A DNA stretch of 64,000 nucleotides, taken from positions 248,001 to 312,000 of the forward strand of contig JBLNCN010000010.1 of the NCBI GenBank assembly GCA_050260675.1. Direction: 5' to 3'. The position numbers and the translations under genes were made by a program. The notes below the pieces were generated by a model. It made no database searches. It had not been told where the DNA came from and saw nothing but the letters and a program-made list of their open reading frames with translations. This DNA comes from JBBDIP01 sp050260675 (GTDB lineage Bacteria; Bacillota; Sulfobacillia; Fermentithermobacillales; Fermentithermobacillaceae). Positions 8,405 through 16,472 of the stretch are shown one piece after another (positions within the stretch are counted from its first letter, which is position 1; every line of letters begins with the position of its first letter).

Positions 8405-8442
8405 CTTAGGGTAGCCTAAGTGGAATGATAAGGTAACCCTAA
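8405..8442. promoter_or_regulatory. Putative DtxR/IdeR-type metal operator
   Basis: CTTAGG-GTAG-CCTAAG (8405-8420) is a perfect 6-4-6 palindrome. The half TTAGGGTAGCC (8406-8416) is mirrored by GGTAACCCTAA (8432-8442), giving two overlapping dyads. TTAGG/CCTAA half-sites are characteristic of DtxR/IdeR boxes. The element lies about 50 bases upstream of the dtxR gene it would autoregulate together with feoB. Confidence 0.7.
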
Positions 8443-8488
8443 CCGGGATGGTTCGATGTGCTTTGAGCAACAGAGGAGGCTGAGAAGC

Positions 8489-9133
8489 ATGAGGCAGCCG
8501 GCAGGCCAGGAAGAGTACCTGGAGCAGATATACCGTCTTTCCCCGAATGGTCGTGTTCAGCTTTCTGCGTTGGCGAGAGCCCTGGATGTGAAGGGGCCAT
8601 CGGTGACAGAGATGTGCCGCACGCTTTCCGACAAGGGACTGGTCACATATGAGCCCCGTTCCGGGGTTTGCTTGACCGATGAGGGGAGGAAGCAAGCTTC
8701 ACAGATGATCCGGCGCCACCGTCTCGCCGAGAGACTGCTGACCGACTTTGTCGGCCTTCCGTGGGAGTTGGCCCACGATGAGGCGTGCAAGTACGAGCAC
8801 GTCATATCGGACCAGGTGGAACACCTTCTGGCCGCCGCGCTCCCGGCGACGTGTCCCCACGGAAACCCCATCGACGGTCAACCCGCTGAGGCGGAACACC
8901 TCTCTGAGATGGCCCCGGGAACACGGGGTGAAGTGGTACGCATCGAGCGCGAGGAGTCCCAAGTCCTCAAGTACCTGGCACATCTTGGACTCGTACCGGG
9001 TGCCACCGTCGAAGTCGTGAACAGGGCTCCAATGAACGGCCCATTCCTGGTGTCAGTCGGAGACGCGAGCTATGCAATAGGATGCGATGTCGCAGAGCGG
9101 GTCATGGTCAGGAGGGTGGCCAATGAGGAATAG
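8489..9133 (+). CDS. DtxR/MntR-family metalloregulator with C-terminal FeoA-like domain
   Basis: A 214-residue regulator. An N-terminal winged helix (EEYLEQIYRL to about residue 60; recognition part VKGPSVTEMCRTLSDKGLV) is followed by a dimerisation/metal domain with conserved HRLAERLLTDFVGL and HDEACKYEH, and by a FeoA/SH3-like domain from about residue 140 (LSEMAPGTRGEVVRI to the end). ATG 8489 is chosen for its GAGGAGG site. Known role: Fe(II)- or Mn(II)-dependent repressor. It overlaps feoB, so iron is the likely ligand. The FeoA-like domain may also serve in place of the missing stand-alone FeoA. Confidence 0.9.
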   Translation: MRQPAGQEEYLEQIYRLSPNGRVQLSALARALDVKGPSVTEMCRTLSDKGLVTYEPRSGVCLTDEGRKQASQMIRRHRLAERLLTDFVGLPWELAHDEACKYEHVISDQVEHLLAAALPATCPHGNPIDGQPAEAEHLSEMAPGTRGEVVRIEREESQVLKYLAHLGLVPGATVEVVNRAPMNGPFLVSVGDASYAIGCDVAERVMVRRVANEE

Positions 9134-11213
9134 GCGCGGGGCAGGATGGACTCGAATTGCTGCGGAAAAGGGAGCCGTCAGTTGTCACGGCAACGCTGCT
9201 CCCTGTCCGGGGGGCAGTTGTCATGGCGGATCCTGCTCCTCATGTCCACTCGCAGCCGGAGAAGGTGGTCTGACAGTGGCGCTTGCGGGCAATCCGAATG
9301 TCGGCAAGTCGAGCCTCTTCAACCACCTTACCTCATCTCACGTTACGACAGCGAACTACGCCGGCAAGACCGTATCCTTGGCTGCCGCCCGAATGAAGGC
9401 CGGCGAGCGGGTCTTGACCGTTGTCGACACTCCCGGCACATACTCGTTGCAGGGTTTCTCTGAAGACCAGATCGTCGCTCGCCACGGGCTGACATCTCCC
9501 CGGCCAGACGCCGTCATTGTTGTACTTGACGCATCCAACCTCCGCCGCAATCTTCAGTTGTACGCAGAGGTTGCTGACCTTGGCCTTCCGGTGGTGGTCG
9601 CCCTCAATCTCGAAGATGAAGCGCGAAGGTTGGGGCGCGTCGTGGAGAGGGACCGTCTTGCGTCGGCGCTCGGGGTTCCTGTAGTCGTGACAAACGGCCA
9701 GACGGGAGAGGGGCTTGACCCCCTGCGTGAAATGGTAATGCGGGCCAGCATGGCCCGCCCCGCCGAGCCGATTAGGCTTTCCAACGCTGCCGAAGCGGCC
9801 ATTCAAAGAGTTAAGAACGCCCTTGAGGCGGATCACCCTGAGGGAGTCGGCGGCCTCGGGCTTAGAGCTACCGCCCGCCTGCTCATCGAAGGAGATAGCG
9901 AGACCTGGTCGATGCTGGAGTCGGGGATATCCGAGCGGATCAGGCCGGTTGTGGCAGAGGCGTCCCGCGATCTTCGGCGGGCGGGAGCCTGGCCTCTGGC
10001 TTCCGAGAGGGTTAGGGCGATTGGGCGACTGGCCGCAAATGTAACACACCGGACTCGCAGTCAAGTGGACTGGCTGCTGTCTCTGTGGCGGCTCTGCCTG
10101 GACCGGCGCTGGGGCCCTCTAGTCCTCATGGGAGTCTTGGCGTTTGTCTTCTGGTTCATGTACTCAGTTGGAGGGGCGTTATCCGGCTACTTGGGCGGGC
10201 TCTGGCAAGCTTATGCCATCCCCCACATAACCTCACTGGGTACACTGCTCTTCGGTGAGGGCGCAATCGCACGCGCATTTGTCTGGACCTTTGGCAGCGG
10301 TATAGAGGCACTCCTGACGGTGGGGATCCCCTATGTCTTTACCTTTGAGTTCCTGCTGTCCCTTCTCGAGGACAGCGGCTATCTGAACGCGGCCGCGTAC
10401 TTGGCCGACGCGGCGATGCGCCCCCTTGGCCTTAACGGGCGCGCAATCATACCTATGATCTCGGGCACTGGCTGCAACGTTCAAGCTATCCTCGGCACGC
10501 GAATCCTTTCAGAGAAACGAGAGCGCTTCATTGCATCGGTCCTGATCTCTCTGATACCCTGCTCAGCCCGAATCGCTGTGATCATGGGGTCGGTTGGGGC
10601 GGTCTCAGGGTGGCCTGCTGCCGCGGCGCTCGGCGCGATTCTCCTGGCAATCATCGTCCTGGTCGGATGGGGGCTGAACCGTGTCCTACCTGGGGAGCGG
10701 CAGGAAATGATGATGGAGATGTTCCCCCTGCGTCGCCCGCTCCTCAGCGCGGTCCTTAAGCGTACCTACGTCAAATTCGCGGGGTTCATGCGCGAGGCGT
10801 TCCCCTTAATGTTGGCAGGGAGTTTCCTGGTCGGGCTGCTTTACGAGACAAACACAATGTACTACCTTGTCACGCCGCTCTCCCCGGTTGTCTCAGGCAT
10901 CCTGGGGCTTCCCGCAATGGTCGGCATCGCTCTTCTTTTCGCTGCCCTTCGCAAGGAAATCGCGCTCCAGTTGTCGGTGGCCCTGGCTGCTATGGTGACC
11001 AACGATCCTTCTGCAACGCTGACGGCGCTCATGAATCCGGACCAGGTCTTTGTGTTCGCGCTCGTAAGCAGCGTTTATATCCCCTGCTTGGCGACCTACG
11101 GGGTGCTATCGCGGGAACTCGGAAGGCGTCAGGCGTTGGGAGTCGCCGGGTTCACCCTAGGTCTTGCCGTGGCAGTCGGGTTCATTGCGAGACTAGTGTT
11201 GATGGTCGTGTGA
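9123..11213 (+). CDS. feoB: FeoB ferrous iron transporter with Cys-rich N-terminal extension
   Basis: A 696-residue transporter starting at ATG 9123, inside the dtxR stop, with AGGAGG upstream. The G domain begins with G1 GNPNVGKS (57-64), then a switch region with TVVDTPGTYSL. The C-terminal half contains about eight to ten membrane helices with two Gate repeats (SGTGCNVQAI and the AALRKEIALQL region). Known role: GTP-dependent Fe(II) uptake. Residues 18-45, ahead of the G domain, carry Cys at 21, 28, 33, 38 and 41 plus His 22 and 34, an unusual potential metal-binding tail. No separate feoA or feoC follows. Confidence 0.95.
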   Translation: MRNRRGAGWTRIAAEKGAVSCHGNAAPCPGGSCHGGSCSSCPLAAGEGGLTVALAGNPNVGKSSLFNHLTSSHVTTANYAGKTVSLAAARMKAGERVLTVVDTPGTYSLQGFSEDQIVARHGLTSPRPDAVIVVLDASNLRRNLQLYAEVADLGLPVVVALNLEDEARRLGRVVERDRLASALGVPVVVTNGQTGEGLDPLREMVMRASMARPAEPIRLSNAAEAAIQRVKNALEADHPEGVGGLGLRATARLLIEGDSETWSMLESGISERIRPVVAEASRDLRRAGAWPLASERVRAIGRLAANVTHRTRSQVDWLLSLWRLCLDRRWGPLVLMGVLAFVFWFMYSVGGALSGYLGGLWQAYAIPHITSLGTLLFGEGAIARAFVWTFGSGIEALLTVGIPYVFTFEFLLSLLEDSGYLNAAAYLADAAMRPLGLNGRAIIPMISGTGCNVQAILGTRILSEKRERFIASVLISLIPCSARIAVIMGSVGAVSGWPAAAALGAILLAIIVLVGWGLNRVLPGERQEMMMEMFPLRRPLLSAVLKRTYVKFAGFMREAFPLMLAGSFLVGLLYETNTMYYLVTPLSPVVSGILGLPAMVGIALLFAALRKEIALQLSVALAAMVTNDPSATLTALMNPDQVFVFALVSSVYIPCLATYGVLSRELGRRQALGVAGFTLGLAVAVGFIARLVLMVV

Positions 11214-11220
11214 GATGGCG

Positions 11221-11646
11221 CTAGGGGAGATCCCCCGGCTCAGTCCTCACATCTGTAGCCAATGCGGTTCGCGAAAGCAGGCGGTCTAGGGTCCATAGGG
11301 CGGTTCCCGTATCTAGCGCGAGCGCAAGGTACGCAGAATCATACGCGGAGATGTTATGGAACAGCGCCAACGCGAGGCAGTCTCCGGGATCCGGGACCTG
11401 TGTCTCAAACCCGAACTCGACGAGCATTTCAAGAAGAGCCATCGCGTCATCGTGTCTGATGCGGTTTCTGCGTATTGTCATCCATAGTGAATTTGAGAGC
11501 TCGTACCAGAATGTTGGAGGTACCAGCAGAGTGAGACTTGGATCGGCTGCTGCACGGTCTCGAAGAGCGATCGATTGAGGACAGCGCTCATCTGGCAAGA
11601 CCCACGACAGGGCTACAGAGGCATCGACAGTCACTCTCTCGGCCAT
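11221..11646 (-). CDS. vapC: PIN-domain ribonuclease toxin, VapC family (second copy)
   Basis: A 141-residue PIN domain with acidic residues D8 (VTVDASVAL), E49 (FWYELSNSL), D103 (AYDSAYLALA) and D121 (TLDRLL). It belongs to the branch with a DASVAL start, different from the first VapC at 1.2-1.7 kb, so this is not a local duplication. Expected role: RNA cleavage when freed from its antitoxin. Its start overlaps the antitoxin gene by 16 bases, and it converges with feoB eight bases away without an obvious terminator. Confidence 0.88.
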   Translation of the reverse strand: MAERVTVDASVALSWVLPDERCPQSIALRDRAAADPSLTLLVPPTFWYELSNSLWMTIRRNRIRHDDAMALLEMLVEFGFETQVPDPGDCLALALFHNISAYDSAYLALALDTGTALWTLDRLLSRTALATDVRTEPGDLP

Positions 11647-11888
11647 ACGCGGCGACCCTCTTCCCGCATGGACCTGATTTCCTCGCTGGTGAACGTATGC
11701 GTTACTGACCGGCGTAGAGCATCCATCCTGCTCGCGACTTCTTTACGGGTAGGGGCCTGAATCGCCTTCTTGGCCGCATCGACCATTAGGTCGGAGAGGG
11801 ATATGCCTCTCAGACTTGCGGCTGATTTGAGCAGTCTGTGGAGGTTATCGTCGACGTAGACGCTGATTTTCCGACTCAGGTGAACCAC
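11631..11888 (-). CDS. vapB: VapB-type antitoxin (ribbon-helix-helix)
   Basis: An 85-residue protein. The N-terminal KISVYVDDNLHRLLKSAASLRGISLSDLMVDAAKKAI has the strand-helix-helix layout of a ribbon-helix-helix DNA-binding domain; a charged C-terminal part (EEIRSMREEGRRVW) would bind the PIN toxin. The start is a GTG at 11888 with an AGAAGAG-like site. The operon promoter at 11898-11926 carries a perfect palindrome between its boxes, fitting autorepression. Confidence 0.82.
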   Translation of the reverse strand: MVHLSRKISVYVDDNLHRLLKSAASLRGISLSDLMVDAAKKAIQAPTRKEVASRMDALRRSVTHTFTSEEIRSMREEGRRVWPRE

Positions 11889-11897
11889 CTCTTCTTC

Positions 11898-11926
11898 AGG
11901 ATAGCGCTTTAACGTTAAATAGTCAA
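11898..11926 (-). promoter_or_regulatory. Promoter and operator of the second vapBC
   Basis: On the minus strand TTGACT (11926-11921) and TATCCT (11903-11898) are separated by exactly 17 bases. The spacer contains the perfect 12-bp palindrome TTTAACGTTAAA (11908-11919), an ideal place for an antitoxin-based repressor. The distance to the GTG start is only about ten bases from the -10 box, so the message would have a very short leader. Confidence 0.65.
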
Positions 11927-12059
11927 AGGGGAATTCGGGCTAAAGCACTGGGCGGGAGAATACGACAACAGTATGGAAAGGAGATTAGCTTGCCCTGTAA
12001 GAATATAATGTATGTAGGCTGATTGCCCTCGGCTCAAGCGACACGGAAGGTGAGTGGTT

Positions 12060-13370
12060 TTGGACGACCCTGGCAGTTGTACGTACTTATTCGCTGTTCT
12101 GTTCCTAGGCCTATCGGCGTTCTTCTCTGGTTCGGAAAGCGCTCTCCTTTCCTCTGACCTCATTCGGCTAAAGAGCGTCTACGGAAGTCATAGGCGGCTT
12201 ACACAGGTGCTTGGCCTAAAGGAGAACCCCAAAGCCGTGCTATCCAGCTTGCTTTTGGGCAACACCTTCGTGAATGTCCTCTTTTCATCCGCCGTGGCGG
12301 CGATTGCACTGGCCCTTCTGCCTTACACAAGGAGTATTGTGGATCTTGCCGCGACCATTGCCGGTACAGTTCTCGTTGTTATTCTAGGCGAGATATCCCC
12401 GAAACTCATCGCGGGCGCCGACCCCGAGCGAGCGGTCATCGCGGTATCTCCGGTCCTCAAGGTGCTTGATGCGGTGATGAAGCCGTTCTCGCACTCGCTG
12501 GAACGGGCAGCTTCCTGGTGTGCCCGCGCTATTCCTCGCGTCGAGAGCCGGACAGAGGAGCTGACCGAGGCCCGCCTCCTTGCGACTGTGGACTTCGGTG
12601 AGACCTCCGGAGCGATACGCAATGACGAAGCCGAGATGATCTACGGTGTCATCGAAGCCAAGGAATTGGTGGCCACTGACGTGATGGTCCCGCGGCCCAA
12701 CATGGTAGCGTTGCAGGAGGACAGAAGCGGGCTTGATGCCCTGAACGTAATGCTCAGATACGGCGTATCTCGTATCCCGGTCTTTGCCGAGTCTCGGGAC
12801 AACATCACTGGGATCGTCCACATTGGCGACCTGATCGCCCTTGCAGGCGAGAAGGGGGAAGGCTGGCAGGCGGCGCTGGCAGCCCGGCAGGCGAAGTCAT
12901 TCGCCTCCCAACCCTACTTCGTTCCTGAGGGCAAGAACGTCCGCGACCTTCTAAGAGAGATGAAGGCTCGCGGCATCCACATGAGCATCGTGATTGATGA
13001 GTTTGACGGTGTATCCGGCCTGGTCACCATCGAGGATTTGGTGGAAGAGATCGTGGGCGACATACGGGACGAATACGATACACGGGACATCAATCCCATT
13101 GCCTTGGATGAACAAGCGTGGGAGGTTCCCGGCCGGATGAGTCTGGCCGACTTGGAGACATTTACAGGCCTCGAGATAGACATGGAGGATTGCGACACCG
13201 TGGCGGGAGTCGTAATGAGGTGCCTGGACCGGGTCCCCTATCCCGGGGACTCGTTCAGCCTCGACGACCCGCCCGTATTCTTCGAGGTCAAGGACGTAAA
13301 GGGGCCCAGGATCCAGAAGGTAGTCATCCACAGAAGAACAGATGAGGTGTTTTCCGAGGATGGACGCTGA
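12060..13370 (+). CDS. CNNM/CBS-domain membrane protein (HlyC/CorC family)
   Basis: About 436 residues. An N-terminal DUF21/CNNM membrane domain (FSGSESALLSSD; about residues 1-170) is followed by two CBS domains (DVMVPRPNMVAL and SIVIDEFDGVSGLVTIEDLVEEIVGDI) and a C-terminal CorC_HlyC domain (WEVPGRMSLADLETFTGLEI). Family members act in Mg2+/Co2+ homeostasis, probably as Na+-coupled Mg2+ exporters. TTG 12060 is preferred (GGAAGGTGA six bases upstream) to GTG 12054. It overlaps a second, shorter paralogue by 11 bases. Confidence 0.88.
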   Translation: MDDPGSCTYLFAVLFLGLSAFFSGSESALLSSDLIRLKSVYGSHRRLTQVLGLKENPKAVLSSLLLGNTFVNVLFSSAVAAIALALLPYTRSIVDLAATIAGTVLVVILGEISPKLIAGADPERAVIAVSPVLKVLDAVMKPFSHSLERAASWCARAIPRVESRTEELTEARLLATVDFGETSGAIRNDEAEMIYGVIEAKELVATDVMVPRPNMVALQEDRSGLDALNVMLRYGVSRIPVFAESRDNITGIVHIGDLIALAGEKGEGWQAALAARQAKSFASQPYFVPEGKNVRDLLREMKARGIHMSIVIDEFDGVSGLVTIEDLVEEIVGDIRDEYDTRDINPIALDEQAWEVPGRMSLADLETFTGLEIDMEDCDTVAGVVMRCLDRVPYPGDSFSLDDPPVFFEVKDVKGPRIQKVVIHRRTDEVFSEDGR

Positions 13371-14475
13371 CGTACCACTAGTTGAGGTCCTGATCCGTTC
13401 AGCAGTTTTCGTTGTGTCGTTCCTGGCAAGGTCATTCTTCGCGGGTTCCGAGACCGCTTTCCTGTCCATGGACAAATGGGCCATAGAAGGTCTGGCCGAT
13501 AGCGAGGACCGTAGAGCGCGCATGCTGTCCTCTCTTGCCAAGGATACACGGAGCACGATGTCGGCCCTTCTCATCGGAACCAACGTCTGCACTGTCCTCG
13601 CATCTGTCATGGGCGCCTCTATAGCGTCCATGTTTGCAGCGAGCGGTGCGGTGGCCATGGCTATCGTGCCACTGGCCGTCACGGCTCTCCTGTTTTTCTT
13701 CTCGGAGCTGGTCCCGAAGACGTATTCGGCGGGCCTCCCCACCGAGACAGCCTTGGCGATAGCCCCGGTGCTTACAGTCCTGGTCGCCATCCTAAGGCCG
13801 GTTTCCTACGTCCTCTCGGCTGTTCCGAGCATGTTCGCCGGTATATTGTCAGAGAGGAAAGCCTCCCCTCCGCAGAGTTCCGATGAGCCGGTCCGGGCCG
13901 CCCTGGGCCTGGCCGCTGAAGAGGGTCAGGTTGATAGGGAGGACGGCGAAGTGATCACCGGAGTGTTGGACTCCTCCGACACCCGGGTGCGGGATATCAT
14001 GGTGCCGATGGCCAAGGTTACGACCCTGAGTCCCGAAACGCCGGTGTGCGAGGCGCTTGCGGCATTTAAGATGCACCGGTTCAGCAGGGTCCCTGTTGCC
14101 GTGCGAGAGTCCGGCCAGGTGCCAGGCGTTGTCTACATGAAGGACGTCGTGCGGGAAGCTATGAAGCTCCCGGTGTGCAAGACCCCAGTTCGGGAGATCA
14201 TGCGCCCGCCGTTCATCGCTTCACCTGCCGAGAACCTCCTCGACGTCCTCGCCCGGATGAGGAGGGGCCGCGTCCACTTTGCCGTTGTCTCCGAAGGGAA
14301 GCGTCCCATCGGGATCGTCACGATGGAGGATATCCTGACCGAAATCGTCGGCGATATAGCCGAAACCGAAAAGCCCGATGGAACAGCCCGGCAGGTAGCG
14401 ACGGCGCTGGCAGCCCGTTCCGACGATGGGATGGCCGAAGGCGACGCCTTCGAGTATGCCGGTGAAGAACGCTGA
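13360..14475 (+). CDS. CNNM/CBS-domain membrane protein, paralogue lacking the CorC domain
   Basis: About 371 residues. A DUF21/CNNM domain (FAGSETAFLSMDKWAI) is followed by a CBS pair (DIMVPMAKVTTLSPETPV and FAVVSEGKRPIGIVTMEDILTEIVGDI). It ends soon after the second CBS, without the CorC_HlyC domain seen in the upstream protein. Start ATG 13360 has GAGGTG nine bases upstream; ATG 13342 is possible. The two genes overlap, so they are translated together and may form a heteromeric metal transporter. Substrate unproven. Confidence 0.87.
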   Translation: MDADVPLVEVLIRSAVFVVSFLARSFFAGSETAFLSMDKWAIEGLADSEDRRARMLSSLAKDTRSTMSALLIGTNVCTVLASVMGASIASMFAASGAVAMAIVPLAVTALLFFFSELVPKTYSAGLPTETALAIAPVLTVLVAILRPVSYVLSAVPSMFAGILSERKASPPQSSDEPVRAALGLAAEEGQVDREDGEVITGVLDSSDTRVRDIMVPMAKVTTLSPETPVCEALAAFKMHRFSRVPVAVRESGQVPGVVYMKDVVREAMKLPVCKTPVREIMRPPFIASPAENLLDVLARMRRGRVHFAVVSEGKRPIGIVTMEDILTEIVGDIAETEKPDGTARQVATALAARSDDGMAEGDAFEYAGEER

Positions 14476-14478
14476 GGG

Positions 14479-15759
14479 CTAGACCTTTTCCACTCCAGCG
14501 AGCTCCAAGAGCACTTGGTCGCTTCCAGCCAGCACCCTGCGGTTTAGAGTCTCCAGCCGGGCCAGGGTCTCATCGATTGATTGTCCCACCACACCCTGAT
14601 CCCGGAGCCCAGGCATGGCGCGACTGGCCCCGGCCCCGGCCATGATCCCAGTCATTACCGCAGAAGAGCCTTTGAGAGCGCAAGTCGCCTTGGCTCCATC
14701 GCAGACCATCCCGCATAGAGAAGCCAGGACCTCGGTAACTGCCTCGGCGATCTGAAGGGTGCTTCCGCCGAGCATCCAACATATGGCAGCGGCCAGGCCC
14801 GCCCCCGCGCTCACTCCCCCGCAGGAAGCCGACACTTCGCCGGTATAGCTCTTCACCAGCATGTTCACTCCATGGGCCAGCAAAAGGGCGCGAGTTGTCT
14901 CTTCATCCGTGAGGCCGGTGTCTTTAGCGATTGAAAGCAGGGGCACGGAAACCATGATCCCCTGATTCCCGCTGCCTCCCGAGGTGAGGATAGGCCAGGG
15001 GGTCCCGCTCATGCGCGCAGAGATCGCTTTGAATGTGCGTCCTGCGGCATCTGTCATCGGATTTTCCTCGCACATTAGAGCGCCGCAAGCTTCTCTCGGG
15101 GTTGGGAGGGTTGTCGGCGGAGTCGGCAAGTCAGCCTCCGATAGGCTGACGCAGGATTTGGCTCCATCCAGGAGCCACCCGAACTCCGATGCATCCAAGG
15201 CCATTACCGTATTGATCAAATCGCTGAACGTCCAATCCCGCAACCCTCGGAGACCGTGTTGGCCGGTATGGCTGCTTTGCAGCGAGACCGGCTTGCCGTC
15301 AAGGCGCTGTTCCACAATACCGGTGTGGGAACCGGATACCAGTACCTCGGCCGAGTGGTTTGCGCTTTTCACGACGCATTTACCGTATATGCCGTCATGC
15401 TTCGTGTCCCACTTGACCCTGACACGGCCAGCCTTCACCAGGCCTAAAGCCTCACAGACCTGCGATTGCGTGAGGCCTCCCAGGATCGTCAGGCCATCTT
15501 CAGGACGCCGGGCGATGGACCCCGCGGCAGCGGCCAAGGCGGGTCCTCTCTCGTTTGTGTGAGGGAGCCCCGCCGACAGGGCGTTCTTGAGAACTCCTGC
15601 AGACAGGTGGACTTCTATATGCTCGGGCTCTTCGGGAAGGATTGCCGCCGCGCTCGCGGCCATAAAGGCCACCATCCCTGGTTCTGTACAGGCGTTAGCC
15701 CAACAAGACTGCTCCTGCAGCATGCGTGCGAACTGCATAAGCCTGCTGTTCGCTTCCAT
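14479..15759 (-). CDS. cyuA: L-cysteine desulfidase family protein (UPF0597/CyuA)
   Basis: A 426-residue protein of the serine-dehydratase-alpha/UPF0597 family. C24 (CTEPG), the SCGGVSAG segment and CDGAKATC supply the cysteines that bind the [4Fe-4S] cluster in characterised archaeal cysteine desulfidase; SGGSGNQGIMVSVPLL is the family core. Reaction: L-cysteine to pyruvate, ammonia and sulfide, oxygen-sensitive and PLP-independent. It stands alone on the minus strand. A 23-bp element about 120 bases upstream is nearly identical to one in front of the DUF134 regulator gene, suggesting common control. Confidence 0.85.
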   Translation of the reverse strand: MEANSRLMQFARMLQEQSCWANACTEPGMVAFMAASAAAILPEEPEHIEVHLSAGVLKNALSAGLPHTNERGPALAAAAGSIARRPEDGLTILGGLTQSQVCEALGLVKAGRVRVKWDTKHDGIYGKCVVKSANHSAEVLVSGSHTGIVEQRLDGKPVSLQSSHTGQHGLRGLRDWTFSDLINTVMALDASEFGWLLDGAKSCVSLSEADLPTPPTTLPTPREACGALMCEENPMTDAAGRTFKAISARMSGTPWPILTSGGSGNQGIMVSVPLLSIAKDTGLTDEETTRALLLAHGVNMLVKSYTGEVSASCGGVSAGAGLAAAICWMLGGSTLQIAEAVTEVLASLCGMVCDGAKATCALKGSSAVMTGIMAGAGASRAMPGLRDQGVVGQSIDETLARLETLNRRVLAGSDQVLLELAGVEKV

Positions 15760-15881
15760 GATGTATCCTCCCAGTCATGAAACTCATGGTTCGTCGTTCG
15801 TGACAAAGCTAAGTAGCGGAAAGCCATGGTGCAGTCAGGGCATCGTCGCTGAAAGTCTCATAGCCATAAGGATTATAAGTG

Positions 15882-15904
15882 TATTTTGGGTATATATCAA
15901 TAAC
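15882..15904. promoter_or_regulatory. Putative operator, copy A (cyuA upstream region)
   Basis: A 23-bp element with core TTTTGGGTATATATCAATAA matches copy B (16430-16452) at 20 of 23 positions by eye. It is partly dyad-symmetric around GTATA. It lies 123 bases upstream of the cysteine desulfidase gene and 45 bases beyond the stop of the DUF134 gene. Confidence 0.6.
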
Positions 15905-15948
15905 AGATTGCCCGCAGGACCGCGGAAGGATAGCCCGCAGGAATTACG

Positions 15949-16341
15949 TCATCGCTGTAGGTTTCCGCAGGACGGACAGCAGAAGGGATGGTGGCTTCCA
16001 CCTTCCGCAGCACGTTGCGCCTGGCACTCCGCACAGGAGAGAACGGAGCTGCATACCAGGTAGTTGCCGCCTTCTATGCGCATGGCCTTCCCTTCAATTA
16101 TGGCTTTTGAGACCTTATTTCGCGCAGCGGTCAGGATCCGTTGAAACGTACTCTGCGCGAGGTTCATCCGTTTGGCGCACTCATCCTGTTCCAACGCCAA
16201 TAGATCCTTCAGTCTCAGGGCCTCCACCTCGTCAATTCCAAGAGATACCTCCTCAAGGCCATCCATCCGAACTCCTGCAGGCTTGAAGTAAGTGACTTTG
16301 GGAATCGACTCAACTCGTCTCGGTTTCGTTGGCCTAGGCAT
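15949..16341 (-). CDS. DUF134 helix-turn-helix protein
   Basis: A 130-residue DUF134-family protein. The N-terminal RPTKPRRV and YFKPAG, then the sigma-70-region-4-like helix-turn-helix VEALRLKDLLALEQDECAKRMNLAQSTFQRIL, are diagnostic. The C-terminus adds a cysteine-rich tail (residues about 96-126: C-x4-C-x2-C, then CCPSC) that could bind metal or an Fe-S cluster. DUF134 genes commonly neighbour Mrp-type Fe-S ATPases, as here with the divergent mrp. Function unknown; a DNA-binding regulator sensing Fe-S or sulfur status is a reasonable inference. Confidence 0.87.
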   Translation of the reverse strand: MPRPTKPRRVESIPKVTYFKPAGVRMDGLEEVSLGIDEVEALRLKDLLALEQDECAKRMNLAQSTFQRILTAARNKVSKAIIEGKAMRIEGGNYLVCSSVLSCAECQAQRAAEGGSHHPFCCPSCGNLQR

Positions 16342-16429
16342 AGGGCACCCCCTGACTCACGATGAAGCGAAAACGTGTCCCGTGTCAAGTTGTCCGGAAT
16401 TAGTGATTGGCGGAACTAGCCAAGTGCGT

Positions 16430-16452
16430 TATTATGGGTATACATCCATAAC
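16430..16452. promoter_or_regulatory. Putative operator, copy B (DUF134/mrp intergenic)
   Basis: A 23-bp element with core TTATGGGTATACATCCATAA in the 131-base divergent region. ATGG-x-TATA-x-x-CCAT symmetry is visible around GTATAC. It is 20/23 identical to copy A at 15882-15904. Placed to control both DUF134 and mrp. Confidence 0.62.
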
Positions 16453-16472
16453 CCATGAGCGGGAGATGAGCG

